NCBI GenBank assembly: GCA_004802705.1
Contig: SGPL01000282.1
Span: forward strand, 1 to 43,138
Direction: 5' to 3'
From: Bondarzewia mesenterica
Taxonomy: Eukaryota; Basidiomycota; Agaricomycetes; Russulales; Bondarzewiaceae
DNA length: 43,138 nucleotides
The translations under genes were made by a program, and so were the position numbers. Shown here piece by piece: positions 30,800 to 42,120 of this stretch. The number at the start of each line of letters is the position of its first letter. The first letter of the stretch is position 1. Below the pieces are notes generated by a model. That model searched no databases. It had not been told where the DNA came from and was given only the letters and a program-made list of their open reading frames with translations.

Positions 30800-32150
30800 C
30801 TACTCATCATCCTTTATTCCCAACCNCCTCTTTGCAACACAAATTTTGTGCCTCACTTTCTCAAGCTCANGCTTGTTAGACTTGTGTTTAGCCAAGATGA
30901 TGGCCAGCTCACGTGTGTTGCTTTTTAGGCACCAGGTGATCATATCCTCTATGTTAATCAGCCTAGGCAGTGNCATTCNGAACTCTGCACTGAGCACAAT
31001 TTCACTNGCAAGCTTCTTGCATTTGGCCACTGACTTCTTGAGGAACTGCACAGTGGTCATNATACTTAATCTAGATGATCACGCAGTCGACTTGAGATGA
31101 GGAGCTATGTGACAAGATTAGCATGATAAAATGCAAAACTAGGGTGATTACTTACCTGACAAGCTAGAGGCCTTCTTTTTGGTAAGCTCAATCTTGATGA
31201 CTAGAACGNNGCTGCGAGTGATCTCNGTTGACAAAGAGCATCACTTTTTATCTTGCANANACTTCGTGCATTTGTCCATGCCAGAGATCTGATAGCATGC
31301 ATAAGTGACACTNAATTTGATCGCANACTNGTAGCACATGTTGTTGACCTGCGATATTTATGAAATTATCATAGCAACAGCTAGAATTGTGAGTACTCAT
31401 ANGAATGGCCCCTTTAGGGATCACCTTAGGTTTGCATTGAGTCATGCACTTGGGCCACTTCGCGGTGACCACTGATTTGCTCACTATAACCTTACCAGTC
31501 TTTTGCTTCTCAGCATAACCCTTACTCTTTCCAATATCGCTGATGGCGCTGGTTTCACCTCTAGTCTCTAAGGCTAGTGCAGTCATCTCTATGTCCATGT
31601 CATGGTCACTAAGGCTCTTGACTTTGAGTGATATTTGCTCATCCTCTGAGTTCTGTTCCACTTCTTCAGCTGATATTTGGTTGGCCATAAACAGCTCTCA
31701 CTTCTTAGCCTCACAAACCTTGTGATGTTCGGCTCTTTCAGGTTCCTTCACTTTCACAGCTATGATCTGTGCCTCCTATTTGTACACCTTCTCTGTAGTG
31801 ATCTGCTCTTTCTTCTCTCACTTCATAAACTCTGACATTTGAAGAAGAATGTGCACACCCCACTCAAGCCACTCTTATGCAGCGATAGGCTCATGTATGG
31901 CAAACACGTCCTTCACTCATGCATCAACCTCTGTGTCTGTGATATACCCATCAATGGTCTCTAAATAATTTTATGAGAAGGTCAGCATGGTCATCGACTC
32001 TCCAGAACCCTTGCAATATATCAAAACCCCCATAAACTTCTTACCCCAAACAATGTAATCTTCAGGCTCAGTGAGAGCCTCGAGGAGTGACTTCATGAGA
32101 TTGTGCATGGCATTTTTGAGCTTTACGATAATCATAGAGTGAGCAGGCAT
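30800..32150 (-). pseudogene. Antisense accessory gene inside the Ty3/gypsy element, one intron, unknown product
   Basis: Minus-strand start ATG at 32150 (MPAHSMIIVKLKNAMH). From there one frame continues without indels to 31248, about 300 codons, interrupted by six stops. All six are explained by C-to-T at Gln or Arg codons (TAA, TAG, TGA). The translation has an N-terminal helical part (SLLEALTEPEDYIVWGKKF), an acidic/charged middle (EEVEQNSEDEQISLK), then a Cys-rich segment (KCMTQC, SSCCYDNF, CDQIXCHLC, LWHGQMHE) that could bind metal. Exon 2 (about 31104 to 30800) encodes a basic helical tail (FLKKSVAKCKKL, WCLKSNTRELAIILAKHKSN, LEKVRHKI), closing at a stop at 30800. A clean intron lies at 31155-31105: donor GTAAGT, GCTAATC branch-like sequence, acceptor ACATAG, 51 bases. 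I do not recognise the family. It could be a captured host gene or a lineage-specific accessory protein of the element. Confidence 0.72.
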
Positions 32151-32343
32151 GTTAGGGTGATGATGATGATAGAAAGGGAAGGAATGGATGTGATAAGAAA
32201 GTCAAACACTAAAGACCCTGAAGCCTTGAGAAGCACAACATAAGGCAACCATGAGGTGAGTCTGGCCCAGCCAAACATTGGAGATCACTGATTTTACATT
32301 ATCTGATTAGGCAACTCTAGATCACCATGCTCTGATCATCTGA
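32151..32343 (-). promoter_or_regulatory. Upstream region of the antisense gene
   Basis: About 190 bases between the antisense start codon and the second polypurine-tract copy. On the minus strand the bases just before the ATG are CT- and ATC-rich (TTCCTTCCCTTTC, then ATCATCATC), as in many fungal leaders. No clear TATA box is visible. The promoter may therefore be compact or overlap the 3' LTR. Confidence 0.35.
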
Positions 32344-32376
32344 CTGAGGACAGTCAGCAATTCAGTTAGGAGGAGA
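32344..32376 (+). other. Second polypurine-tract region, adjoining the 3' LTR
   Basis: CTGAGGACAGT, AATTCAGTT, then AGGAGGAGA directly before the LTR start TGATAAGC at 32377. This is the functional-looking plus-strand primer position. Confidence 0.75.
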
Positions 32377-33462
32377 TGATAAGCACTCCTACTCCCTAGC
32401 CTTAGAGACTACTATTTTTGCCTTTTAGCTTCAGATCTAGAACCTTCACCATCTCCGTTCATTTGCAATATTTTGCAATCTCTACTGATCTTTTGTGATC
32501 TGTTGTAATTTTCCCTCAGCTTAGCTGCTTCAACCCCCGATCACAGACCTTTCCTTGTTGATGCTCTAGACCTTCTCCATGTGTCAGATCTTCATGATCG
32601 ACAATGCTGAGTAGCACTCAAGGTCATCCATTTAGCACAATCACTTTTGGTATGATTGGCTGACCATTCGTGACATTGCCTATAACCCGATCTAATCTGA
32701 TATTGCTCGGAGTATATGCACCTCTGTTCTGATGTTTTATCACATATTATTTCCAGAAGACTTTGCAGGGTGCCTATCAGGTTCACTAGATTACCTTTTA
32801 CCTTTTAATCTCATGTGCTTTTATTTTCCTTTGAACTAATGCCAAATTACCAGTCACTGAATGTTTCTGTTCCTATTTTTCATTCCATTTCTTCCTACTC
32901 TGACTTTGTCCTTTTTCACTCATTTTCTACCTTGATTGTATGATGTTTACTATATCTTTTGGTCTCTCTTCTCTACTCTCCACTCAATATATAAGCTACA
33001 ATACATCTCTGTAAAATATCAGATCAGTCTCTAGACTTCAAACTTCATTTCACCTGTGCGAACTGTGACTGCAACCTATGACTTATGACCTTTAACTTTG
33101 ACTTTGCTGCGACTTACTGTGACCTTTGACATTGCTGCAACTTATTGTTATCTTAGTGACTTTATCCCCTCGACATCACTCATCTACCTCTATTACAGTG
33201 CTTCATCTCTATATCCTATCCATCCTCTCATTCTATAACATCTCAGACCTTTAGCCACAAATATTGCATCAACTTCACACTTTTATTGGAACATTTGCTT
33301 CAATATCGCACCTGATCACATGCTCTTATTCATCTTTCATACCCATCCACTCACACACCTGTGTCTTTGCAGCAAATGTCTACTCAACTCACCCTTTTAN
33401 ANATCACCTATAGTGTCTTTTGAGGTGTTGTTTCTCCCCTAACGGGCATCACAAGTCTATCA
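32377..33462 (+). repeat. 3' LTR of the Ty3/gypsy element
   Basis: Matches the 5' LTR over its full length, ending CTATCA at 33462. TATA box TATATAA at 32988-32994. The minus-strand open frame at 32592-32786 lies within the LTR and is not a gene. Confidence 0.92.
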
Positions 33463-35639
33463 ATGAGTGAGTGAGTAAGTGAAGAAATAAATAAAAATTG
33501 CTAATACTAAGTTNAAGTAAAAAAGGATGAGAAAGAGTGTNGGGGATNTACAGGTTAATGTCTGAATAAGATCTTTTTGCTGATCAAAATGACAATCTTG
33601 ATCTTGGAGCATTCATGCACACAGACGATGCCTCACAGATTTGAATNATCAGCTCATCTGAACAATTAATGAGATCATCAGAGANCACTGAGAGTCATAG
33701 TTTTAATGGAATATACCTTCTCATCTCTTCTCATATCACCCCATCACCATTTCTTTTCCTTAGGGCTATCTACAGCATCTCCTTCTTTATTCATCATATG
33801 ATCTCATAGTGATGCAAAGTAAAATCAAGTTGAGATTGTATAGCAAAGTAAATGCTCANCAGATGTTATTGAGCAGCAAGTATGAAGCATTAACTCACAA
33901 AAGTTCTGATCCAGTATCACATAGCACTAGAAAAATCCCATGTAGTTCATCATGATAGAGGAGCTCACTGATCAGGAATACAATAAAAGATGAAGGGGTG
34001 AGGGTGACTATGAGGGTGGAGAATAGTTGAACAGTGTGAGGTGACTCAAATAGAAACCAAATGGAAATATGAAAATTCATTGCCTCCACTGAGGGGAGCA
34101 TGGTAGAGATGTGCACAGCTGCTGATTGACCAGCATGAGTGGAGTTGATTAACCAATGAGATAATAGTTCTGAGGTGATGGTGCCAAGTTTAATGCCTGN
34201 AATAAGGGCTAAGAATTAGTGTGTGTATAGTGGCAGATAGCCAGTAGGAGGTGGCAGTGTAAGAATCCAAAGTCTGAATATGAGAATATAGTTAGAAGGG
34301 AAAGAAGAGAAGCTGATGGAGTGATGAAACATACAATGGTTAAATTTGTAAGTGCATCTTGTATTACTGTGCAGACTTTTGTCTGACTTCTTTTAGATAT
34401 CTCTATTCTTTCTGGTCTCAGCTGTTAATGTGATGGGNCTATTTTATAGATCTAGTCATCTTCTATCCTGGAGCATTTCATGCTCATGCCTAAAAATTGA
34501 TTACAAATTTGTTATTAAATCTTTGGTTTTTTAGAGTCTCACATTGTCNTATATTCAAGGATATTGTGCATTCTAACATCAAATGATGAATTATATTCAN
34601 AACTATTTCTGTGCATGACACTGANTTTAGAGAGGAGGCAAATAACTCTGTTATAAAGTTATATTGACCTTGTTATTCTGACTCTGCCCACTATATATAT
34701 CNTGTAGTGGCAACTATGGCACAGGCATTNAGAACAAATAAGATTTCAGGTGGCTAGTAGTCNATTCATTTGTATACCACTTTGAATTCATATGATTAGC
34801 TGTATAAATGCTTGAGTGATTGTAACTTTTTTTAGTGTAGCAATCCAGCCATGTTTAGAAGGCAATCTAGTGGCTTTCTTCATAACTTGCTCAGTTNTCA
34901 GTATATGGCACACTCNTTNCCCTTTCTTTCTTTTTTAGAATTTTGTAGCTCACAATAATTTTACTGAGTAAAGGTATATAGATACATANTCANTAAGCAC
35001 AGGTCAGNATCTTTTGAATGCATAAATACGTCAGGCAANGGTCTATTTGCTATTATATCATCTTTCTATAACTCATTCAGGTAGCTCATCNTGTCCAAGT
35101 CATCAATATATTNCTTTACTTATNATTCATCAGTATACTATNATAGTTATATAAGCTTTNAAACATCCTTTGTTATGCTAATACAAATTTTACACATCTT
35201 TAGGATCATTGTGGAGTAGACTGAGACTGAATGGATTATTGTATTGAGCATNTTGGAATCTTGCAGGCATCATCCACACTAGTTGTGAAATCTTGACACT
35301 GATANCATATCTACATGAANTCTATTTGTTATAAGTGCTCATGTGATATTCTTACCTGATATACTTACTAAAAAAATGATATAAGTATTCAGAATCNTGC
35401 TCATCTTGGTTCTGCCTCATTTNTAGTTTTTATTCTTCTCATATCTCAGATTCACTATATTACTTCTGCTTTACTCAACTTTTTATCAAACCACCTGGGC
35501 CAATGATTGACCTAAAGTTATTCATCCCAAAGATGATGAATAGGAGACCATTAATGATAGCAAATTTTTGATGCTCGATGATGGCTGAGAGGTACCACTA
35601 AATNNTAATAATAATAATAATAACAATTTCATGATGATC
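33463..35639. other. Anonymous sequence between the gypsy element and KDZ copy 2
   Basis: No gene recognised; AT-rich with scattered N. The minus-strand frame at 33895-34116 has no domain. A short (TAA)n microsatellite lies at 35606-35623. I found no TET/JBP motif here, unlike the region upstream of KDZ copy 1. Confidence 0.5.
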
Positions 35640-38440
35640 ATTATTGATCATTTTGGCATGCACCAGCTTTGTGCTCACTGATGTTAATGCATGAACTCTA
35701 AGCCCATCAATATTTAGCTATTTGACCTTAGCCTTTACTCAACTAGCTTCAAAGACCCCAAGATGGTCTTCCCATTTTAAGTGTTNAATAACTTCTTGAC
35801 AAACAACCTAGAATGTAAGGCCATCACCCTCAACTTCTATAGCAAGCTCTGNCTGAAACTNAGTCATTAATTTTGNTAGCTGATGTCCACTTGAATTGGC
35901 TTCAGAATTGCTATTGAGAACTACTTTGGGTGTCTCACCAATAGTGATACCTTGAGTTCATCAAATAGCATGAGTTTAGCCANTAGGCTNATGATATCAC
36001 TGGTGATNGTGAACTTGCCCTCTTCTGCCTGGCCTGTCTCNAGCTTGGTGTTAACATCTCNGAAAACTAGAGAGAGAGGATGAGGAGAAGTAGAAGTATA
36101 TGANGAGCTTCATGATGGATGGCAATTTCTCTATAAGCACATGAACATGAGGAACTCATGAGATAGCATAGTGCTCACTGATAGCATCAGCTATATAATT
36201 GCTGAGGGCAAATTATAAGGACCACNTTATGGCAGTAATAAACACAAAAGATGTAGGTCATNATTTATAAAGAATGCTCTTTATCTCTCACCTCATCAAA
36301 GAGATTCATTTGNAGTAATTATCGAGTGGTCAACTAGGCAAACACTAATTGGCATAACCTAGATGCCACTAAGATCAAGGCCACAGCTTGTGTCTAACAT
36401 GGTTGTCTTTGCCCCCAAGCTATTATAGACTTTCAAAAAGGTGAGAGGTAAGCTNAATACTGTGCTAAATTCATGCTGATGCTGATTCTNATATTAATGC
36501 TGATCACTAATATCTNTATTATTTAGATAGATGAATATGGATTATTCCCTAAGTGGAGCACTCAAGACTATTAGTAATTTACCTCAGGTTTTTATTCTTT
36601 ATGATGTGATGTGTCAGTATGACATTCACCTTCTCTATCACTTTGCCAATAATCCTCATCTTGTCATGCCAGCTGGCTTAGAGGTTATTAAAGGCATTAG
36701 TGTGTGATATATCTATAACCATCAGGAGTAATGCTTTTATCAGTTTTAACTCANATTTATATAGAGGGCTGTTCAGATTGATGAAGAGATTTTGGAGACC
36801 TTGTGGGCCCCCCTCAATTAAATCTTTAGAAGCACCTGAACTATAATGACCTCTTACTNGCATGNAAATTTAGCTGCCCATATAGTGAGCTAGAAGTGGA
36901 TCAANATGGGTGAGTCTACAANCATGTTCTAATCCTCTTGCCTGACAATNTGTATTCAGTATCAGCAATACGCAAGAGGTACATCAAGGTGAAGAGTGCC
37001 TTAAAGGCTAATCAAGAGGCCTTCTAAGCTTTAGACATNGTGATCAATCACTAGTTAATAAAAGAATGGGCCAAAGATGCTGAAAATGCCATCACTAGTC
37101 GACAAAATCATCCTGAGCTTCTGAACACGTATAATGTCTGAAAGGAGAGAAGTGAGTCATTCTCTCATATTGAATTTTATACTTAAATTGAGATCAGCCT
37201 TTAAGTGTCTAGCCGAGCAGCATATCAATTGAAGCTCATTAAAAATAAGGACTAGGCCAGTGGGTGAGTTTCAAGGGGATTGATTGTATGACTTTTTGAC
37301 TGGGATCAAAATACAAGAAGCACAGTGAGTAGAAATATTATTTTTTAAAAATATATTTAACAGATATATATTAACATTATCTCTATCAGCCTGAGTTAGC
37401 TATCTATCTCAAAATGCTTTAGTAGAAGCTCTCATCGAGCTTAATAAATCTCAGCATTAGCTTGAGAACTGGATTATTGCCTTTCAAAAGGAGGCTGAAA
37501 AGTATGTCAGATTGGCAAACCTCAGAGTAGAGTGGGAAGATATCCCACTCAATATTATCTTTGCCTTTAAACCAAATGAAGATGAGCCCATCTTAGAGGA
37601 TTGGTGAAGTGTATGCTGAAGACATCTTTGATTTATTCTCATTGAAAAGATAGTCATTGCCCTCTCCTCTATCCTTGATATCATTAAGTGCAAAGAGTTG
37701 GGTCTAAAGGAGCTAGCTAAGCAGAAATTGGAGCTGCAAAAATGTCAAGCCAATGATGCCCTCTATCACATGTAGATCACCATTGGCTACAAGTTATTTT
37801 TGTTCAACAGCTCAGTGAGACAAGCCAACAGCTAGATGAAGACGACCCAGTGGAATAAGGTGATCATCCTTGAAGGCAGTATTTGTAAACATTCTAAGAT
37901 CTACATTGCATGTCAGTGAGCCATGGTGTACCTCAAAGCTGATATAGATGTGCTCAGCATATACAAGGAGTTGACAAAAGAACACTTAAATATAAGCATG
38001 GTGATCATGGAGCTGAGTCTCTCAAAGACTAGAAAGAAAAGGCTTTTATAAATTTGAAACATAGATATCACCTGAGATGCTGAAGGCAACAGATGGATGA
38101 AAAAATATAAGTGATTTTGCACACACATTTACTGATATTAATAATCAACCTATTGACAATTGCTTGTCGACACCATAGTTTACAGAGTTTACTGGCTCTG
38201 AGCAAAGGCCTTAAGGGATCGATGGTAGAAATAAACCATTTTGTTAGAGGCTGAGATAGAATGGATGACAATATACTTCTGACATAAGAGAGATGTTTGA
38301 GGGTCTCATATGAAGAGCATGAATGTTAAGGAGAAGTCAAGATATCATGCATATGCTGCTCAGCAAAAGAGGATGTAGAATAGGTTTGCTATGCAAGCTT
38401 TGGGGGAGTTTGAGAAGGTAAAAAAACTACATGAGGTTAG
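35640..38440 (+). pseudogene. KDZ transposase, copy 2, 5'-truncated and decayed
   Basis: Similarity to copy 1 begins near 35640 (HQLCAH, matching copy 1 at about 14260) and runs to about 38440. Motifs: FKDPK, NNFLTNNLECK and LNFYSKL (to 35850), MXSFMMDGNFSI (about 36105), an NQANTNWHNLDAT-like segment (about 36335), MNMDYSLSGALKTISNLPQ (36537 on), LYDVMCQYD (about 36595), ILETLWAPLN (about 36790), LGLKELAKQKLELQK (about 37700), NDALYH, HLNISMVIMELS (about 37985), and HAYAAQQKR then FAMQALGEFEKVK (to 38425). The intron at 36448-36536 has donor GTAAGC and acceptor TTTAG, 89 bases; the splice position lies within the KGER-Q-MNMDY motif. Stops are frequent (for example TAG for the Gln at the splice junction). 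The N-terminal part present in copy 1 is missing. Confidence 0.85.
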
Positions 38441-38489
38441 TGAGAAAAATAAATTATATTATTGAACATAAGATCATGATATATCTGTG

Positions 38490-39060
38490 ATGAGAAGGCT
38501 GGATATGCTCAGTAGAACTGTTAGATGAGGTTGAACAGTGAGTCAACAAGAGATGCATAGCTAAAACATTAGACACAGTGAGCAGAGAGTGGATGAGACT
38601 AATATACCTTATTTGGGTGTTTAGCCAAACTGTTGAGATAGGAAACAGTAGGTGAGCAAAGCAGGCTCAGCTAAACTATCAAAGATGGAGAACAGTGAGT
38701 GAGCAAGACAAGTTGGGCTGAATCATTAGATATGAGAAATGATGAGTGGACAAGGCATGCTTGGCTGAATCATTAGACATAGAGGAATGGCTAGCAGACA
38801 AGGTATACTCAGCTGAACCATTAGAGATGGGGAAGGGAGGGGCTAAGAACATTCAGTTGACTTATCAGAGATGGGGAATAGTAAGCGAGTAAGGCAGGTC
38901 TGGCTGACCCATCAGATACAGAAAATAGTGAGTAAGCAAGGCCCATATCCTTCTCTAGAGGGTGCTCAGCTAAACCATCAGATACGGTGAACAGTGAGTG
39001 GACAAAGCCTATATGCCTGCCCAGCTACTGCTCAGCTAAACCATTAGAGATGATAAACAA
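38490..39060 (+). repeat. Tandem repeat array downstream of KDZ copy 2
   Basis: The core GCTGAACCATTAGAGATGGG, GAACAGTGAGTGAGCAAGG recurs about ten times with degenerate spacing, mostly near 48 bases in the middle and near 66-69 bases at the end (linker TATGCCTGCCCAGCTACTG). Same core as the array at 17484-17880. Sequence at 39097-39190 matches the flank of that array. Confidence 0.85.
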
Positions 39061-39540
39061 CGTCAGTGGCTGAATTGTCTATAATGAGGCCTCATAGCCA
39101 TTAGTTGAGCTCAGCTAGATGTTGATATCAGGCAAAAAGCACTTTTAGCTAGACCATCTAAGATGATAAAAAGGCACTGAATAGGCCCATATAAGGCCTA
39201 AAGAATTAATAAAATATTAATGATCTATTCTGCAATAGATTGTAACTAAATAATTATATTATTTAAATATATATAGCAGACCTTTCTAATATATAAATAG
39301 AGTATAGTCAATATTTAACATTATAGCCACTCATTAGCATTACAGTTTACTTATATAAATTGAAAGGTATGGTGATTAATTTAAGGTAGATATCATTAAA
39401 GTGAATGTAAATTTAATAAAAAGAAATTTATTATGTCTATTTTTTTTTTAATTTTACTTTTAACATAATCTACTAAAATATTATCAATCAGAATTCTATG
39501 GGTAAGTGAGGCATGAGTGTGACTATAAAATAGAATCTAT
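39061..39540. other. KDZ copy 2 tail and AT-rich sequence
   Basis: 39097-39190 is homologous to 17910-18010 (transposon tail). From about 39230 the sequence becomes very AT-rich with no gene. A TATA-like box TATAAAAT lies at 39524-39531. Confidence 0.5.
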
Positions 39541-39551
39541 AGTCTTGTCGT

Positions 39552-39947
39552 GTGCATGCTAGCTACTTGCTTCTTGTCTCTTCCCTTTTTTCTATGCTGG
39601 CTCATCCTCTCACTAGCATTCCTTTTCTTAAAATAAAATTAGCCTTTTTTTTTATCACATTCTTTTCATCTCCTCCTCACTCTTTCTTTTACTCTGTTTT
39701 CTCCCATCTGCTCAAGCCTTGTAATGCTCACAGTGAACAAAGAAATCCTCCTTATAAACATGAAGTTCCCCTATTGCCCCTTAAAAAATTTCAGCTCTAC
39801 TCATGTCATGCATCGCATCTGACCTCAATCTTCAGCAGTGTTCCCTGTATGGGGACTCAGAGTATGAAGAATTCATTCAAGATGTCACAAGAGAAGATAA
39901 AGCCTTTGAAGCCATTGTTATGCCTCGAAATTATTTGGAACCTATAA
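39552..39947 (+). CDS. Hypothetical open frame, 131 codons
   Basis: ATG at 39552 gives MHASYLLLVSSLFSMLAHPL, a hydrophobic start that could act as a signal peptide or signal anchor, then a T-rich-coded hydrophobic stretch and a polar C-terminus (SFKMSQEKIKPLKP). No domain recognised. A TATAAAAT box at 39524-39531 lies only 20 bases before the ATG, so if it is a promoter the start codon would be at or before the transcription start, which argues against the frame as annotated. Composition alone could produce it. Low confidence. Confidence 0.2.
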   Translation: MHASYLLLVSSLFSMLAHPLTSIPFLKIKLAFFFITFFSSPPHSFFYSVFSHLLKPCNAHSEQRNPPYKHEVPLLPLKKFQLYSCHASHLTSIFSSVPCMGTQSMKNSFKMSQEKIKPLKPLLCLEIIWNL

Positions 39948-39949
39948 CA

Positions 39950-42120
39950 ATGACATGATGCTCATAACAACAAAGTCCGATGAGAGCGGACCTTGAGCAA
40001 GGAGCCATGATCATGGGTTAATCAAAAAGGGTTCTGAACGGGTAATTCTGAGGTGGTGATAAAAAAGACAGCAATCAAGAAAGAAGATCGAAAGGAAGTG
40101 AATAGCTAGATGCAATGATTATTTAGTGTTAGAGGAAGTGAGACAAGAAAGGCAAGGCACAAGGAATGGAATGGTAAAGGAAATCAGGAGAACAAGAGAA
40201 GAGATGCGCACAAGCATGGTGGCATAAAAGTCAAGCAAGCAAGGCATTTCTTGTCTTCATCCTCCACATGTCCATTACCCACCCCACTCCTCCAATGCCT
40301 CAATTGTTCCTACCTCTGCTTGAACCACCTCCCTCTGTCCTCTACATCGCTCAGCCTGCTACCCCCATCCTACGATCTCTGCCCCCATCTTCTTAGTTTT
40401 CTATAGAATCCTCACTTGTGGTTCATTCTTTCAGTCCCCCTTTTTCCTCGAGTTCTTTGGCCCAGCCAAACCATTGAATCCTTCCCTTTTAGCTCATATA
40501 TGACTGCTCATTCATCATCTTCTCCAATTTGACTCTAATCACTAAATCTTGCCTGCGTGCATCTCATCTTTTTACCTTTTCAGTTCAGAATCTACTCCTT
40601 TGTGATGAACAATTTGGTCTCTTCTTCGTGTACAATGAACATGGCCCCAGTTTACTCTGAGTGCTGGCCGCAAACCTCACCTCACCCTTCTAGCCCACGC
40701 ACATTTTTCAACAGGTCGTGGCCTTCTTTGGTCCGATGCATTGAGGTATTTATCAAGATCGAGCAGACAAAGAGAGAGGCAAAGCTGTGAGGGAGAAAGC
40801 ACAGGAGGACTTGTAGACTTGGTAAGTGGCAATCACATATGATCATTATTAGATCCTTATCGCCATCTTGATTGCCAGCCCCTTTCATCTCGACTTCATC
40901 ATCCTTATCTGCGATGAGGTGGATAAGCTGGGTAAGGTGTCAGGAATGGGTTAGGGGGATGCTCTGATGTATAGTATGGTACACTTGGTTTTCTTATTTG
41001 TTTCTCTTCTTGTTATGAATGCCGCTGATCTCTCTGCTATTTTGCTATGAATTTTGCCGTTCTTATTTCATGACTCACTTTTTGGACTCTCTCATGCTCG
41101 TTGAATTGTACGTGCCTTCTGATTTCTTGATTGTCTCATTTCATACCCTTTACAAAAAGTGTAACGATGGAATTACCTTTTGCATTTTATCACTGCCTCC
41201 AATCATATTAGTCTTTACCCGCAGAAGTTCATTTAGACTCCCCACTCAGTTGTTTCTCTTTATGTGTTCTTTTCTCATACGATACATCTTAGACAAAGGA
41301 ACAGTATTTGGCGCCCCCTAATTATGAAAGCATAAGTAAGCTGGCCGAAGCCACGAAGTATCATACATGAATACTTGAAGGTTGAAGCCGATGAACTAGC
41401 TGTTTCGCTTTATTTCACCTAGTACTATACTTTTCACCTCTTAATTCTCAAGGTTGGTACACTCTGCATGTCCGGATTTCAGAGGCAATAAGTCCACCAT
41501 CATCCATACGAAGGACTTGTAGCCAAAGAAATCGGAAAATCTAAGGTCTTGGACTAAGAAACTTAGAATTGGCTCAGCCTAAATCTAAAGACCGAGTTCA
41601 TGAACTACAGAGAATGCAGACTCTCCATTCCTCCAGAGCAGTGGACATCCAGCCTTGGTCTTGCACAGCCATCCTCTTGAAACCTATTACAGGTGTAATT
41701 GGTTTTAGCATAGCCATGCACAGCCTAGTGGAGCTGCAAGAGTCATACTGACTCACTTGGTGTTTCAGCCTTATTCTCTATTCATTTTAGCTGTATGGGG
41801 CATTATTAAGGTCTCATTTGTTTGCCACTAATTGTACATACACTGCCCCCTCAGAGGTCTATAAAAGAGGGAGCAGGGACCACTTTTTCAGTATCTTTTT
41901 ATCCATCTATCTACCNATCTATTCACTCTTCCCCCTTCTCTTCAGTGCTCATTTCAACTCAAGCTTTCCAAGCTTTTGTTGTCCCCTTTATTTATAGTTC
42001 TAAGTGCAATACAAAAGTGTCTACTGACCTTAGTATTACCTTGCTAGCTGACTCTATCTGACTGACTAGTACCTGCTAGCAGCTGAATAGAATTATTCTT
42101 TGATCTCCAGCATAACAAAT
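39950..42120. other. CpG-richer nuclear sequence, no gene assigned
   Basis: This stretch keeps visibly more CG dinucleotides than the transposon regions and has no match within the window. Short frames exist: a Pro-rich 42-codon frame at 40268-40396 (MSITHPTPPMPQLF...), 40557-40790, and 41019-41321 (hydrophobic). A candidate core promoter TATAAAAG at 41860-41867 is followed by a CT-rich tract. I cannot link these into a gene; a spliced gene, or an LTR with its leader, are both possible. Confidence 0.4.
41860..41867 (+). promoter_or_regulatory. Candidate TATA box
   Basis: TATAAAAG followed by AGGGAGCAGG, and then, from about 25 bases on, a CT-rich tract (TTTTTATCCATCTATC, CTCTTCCCCCTTCTCTTC). 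The arrangement resembles a fungal core promoter or the U3/R boundary of an LTR. No downstream coding region was identified. Confidence 0.4.

Larger units (their letters stand above)
22999..33462 (+). mobile_element. Ty3/gypsy LTR retrotransposon with antisense accessory gene
   Basis: LTRs are at 22999-24083 and 32377-33462 (1085 and 1086 bp). Gag, protease, reverse transcriptase, RNase H and integrase follow in Ty3/gypsy order on the plus strand. The bases ATGA flank both ends (22995-22998 and 33463-33466), a candidate target duplication. The 3' LTR is preceded by the purine tract AGGAGGAGA. LTR divergence is clearly higher than for the copia element, so this is an older insertion. The coding part is full of stops and N. 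An extra 1.9-kb cassette with a minus-strand gene lies between pol and the 3' LTR. Confidence 0.93.

Noticed and set aside
41690..41760. tRNA-like sequence around the GCATAGCCATGC / GACTC words
   Set aside because: No cloverleaf with an acceptor stem, a GTTCRANNC-type box B and an anticodon loop could be drawn. I found no convincing tRNA anywhere in the window.
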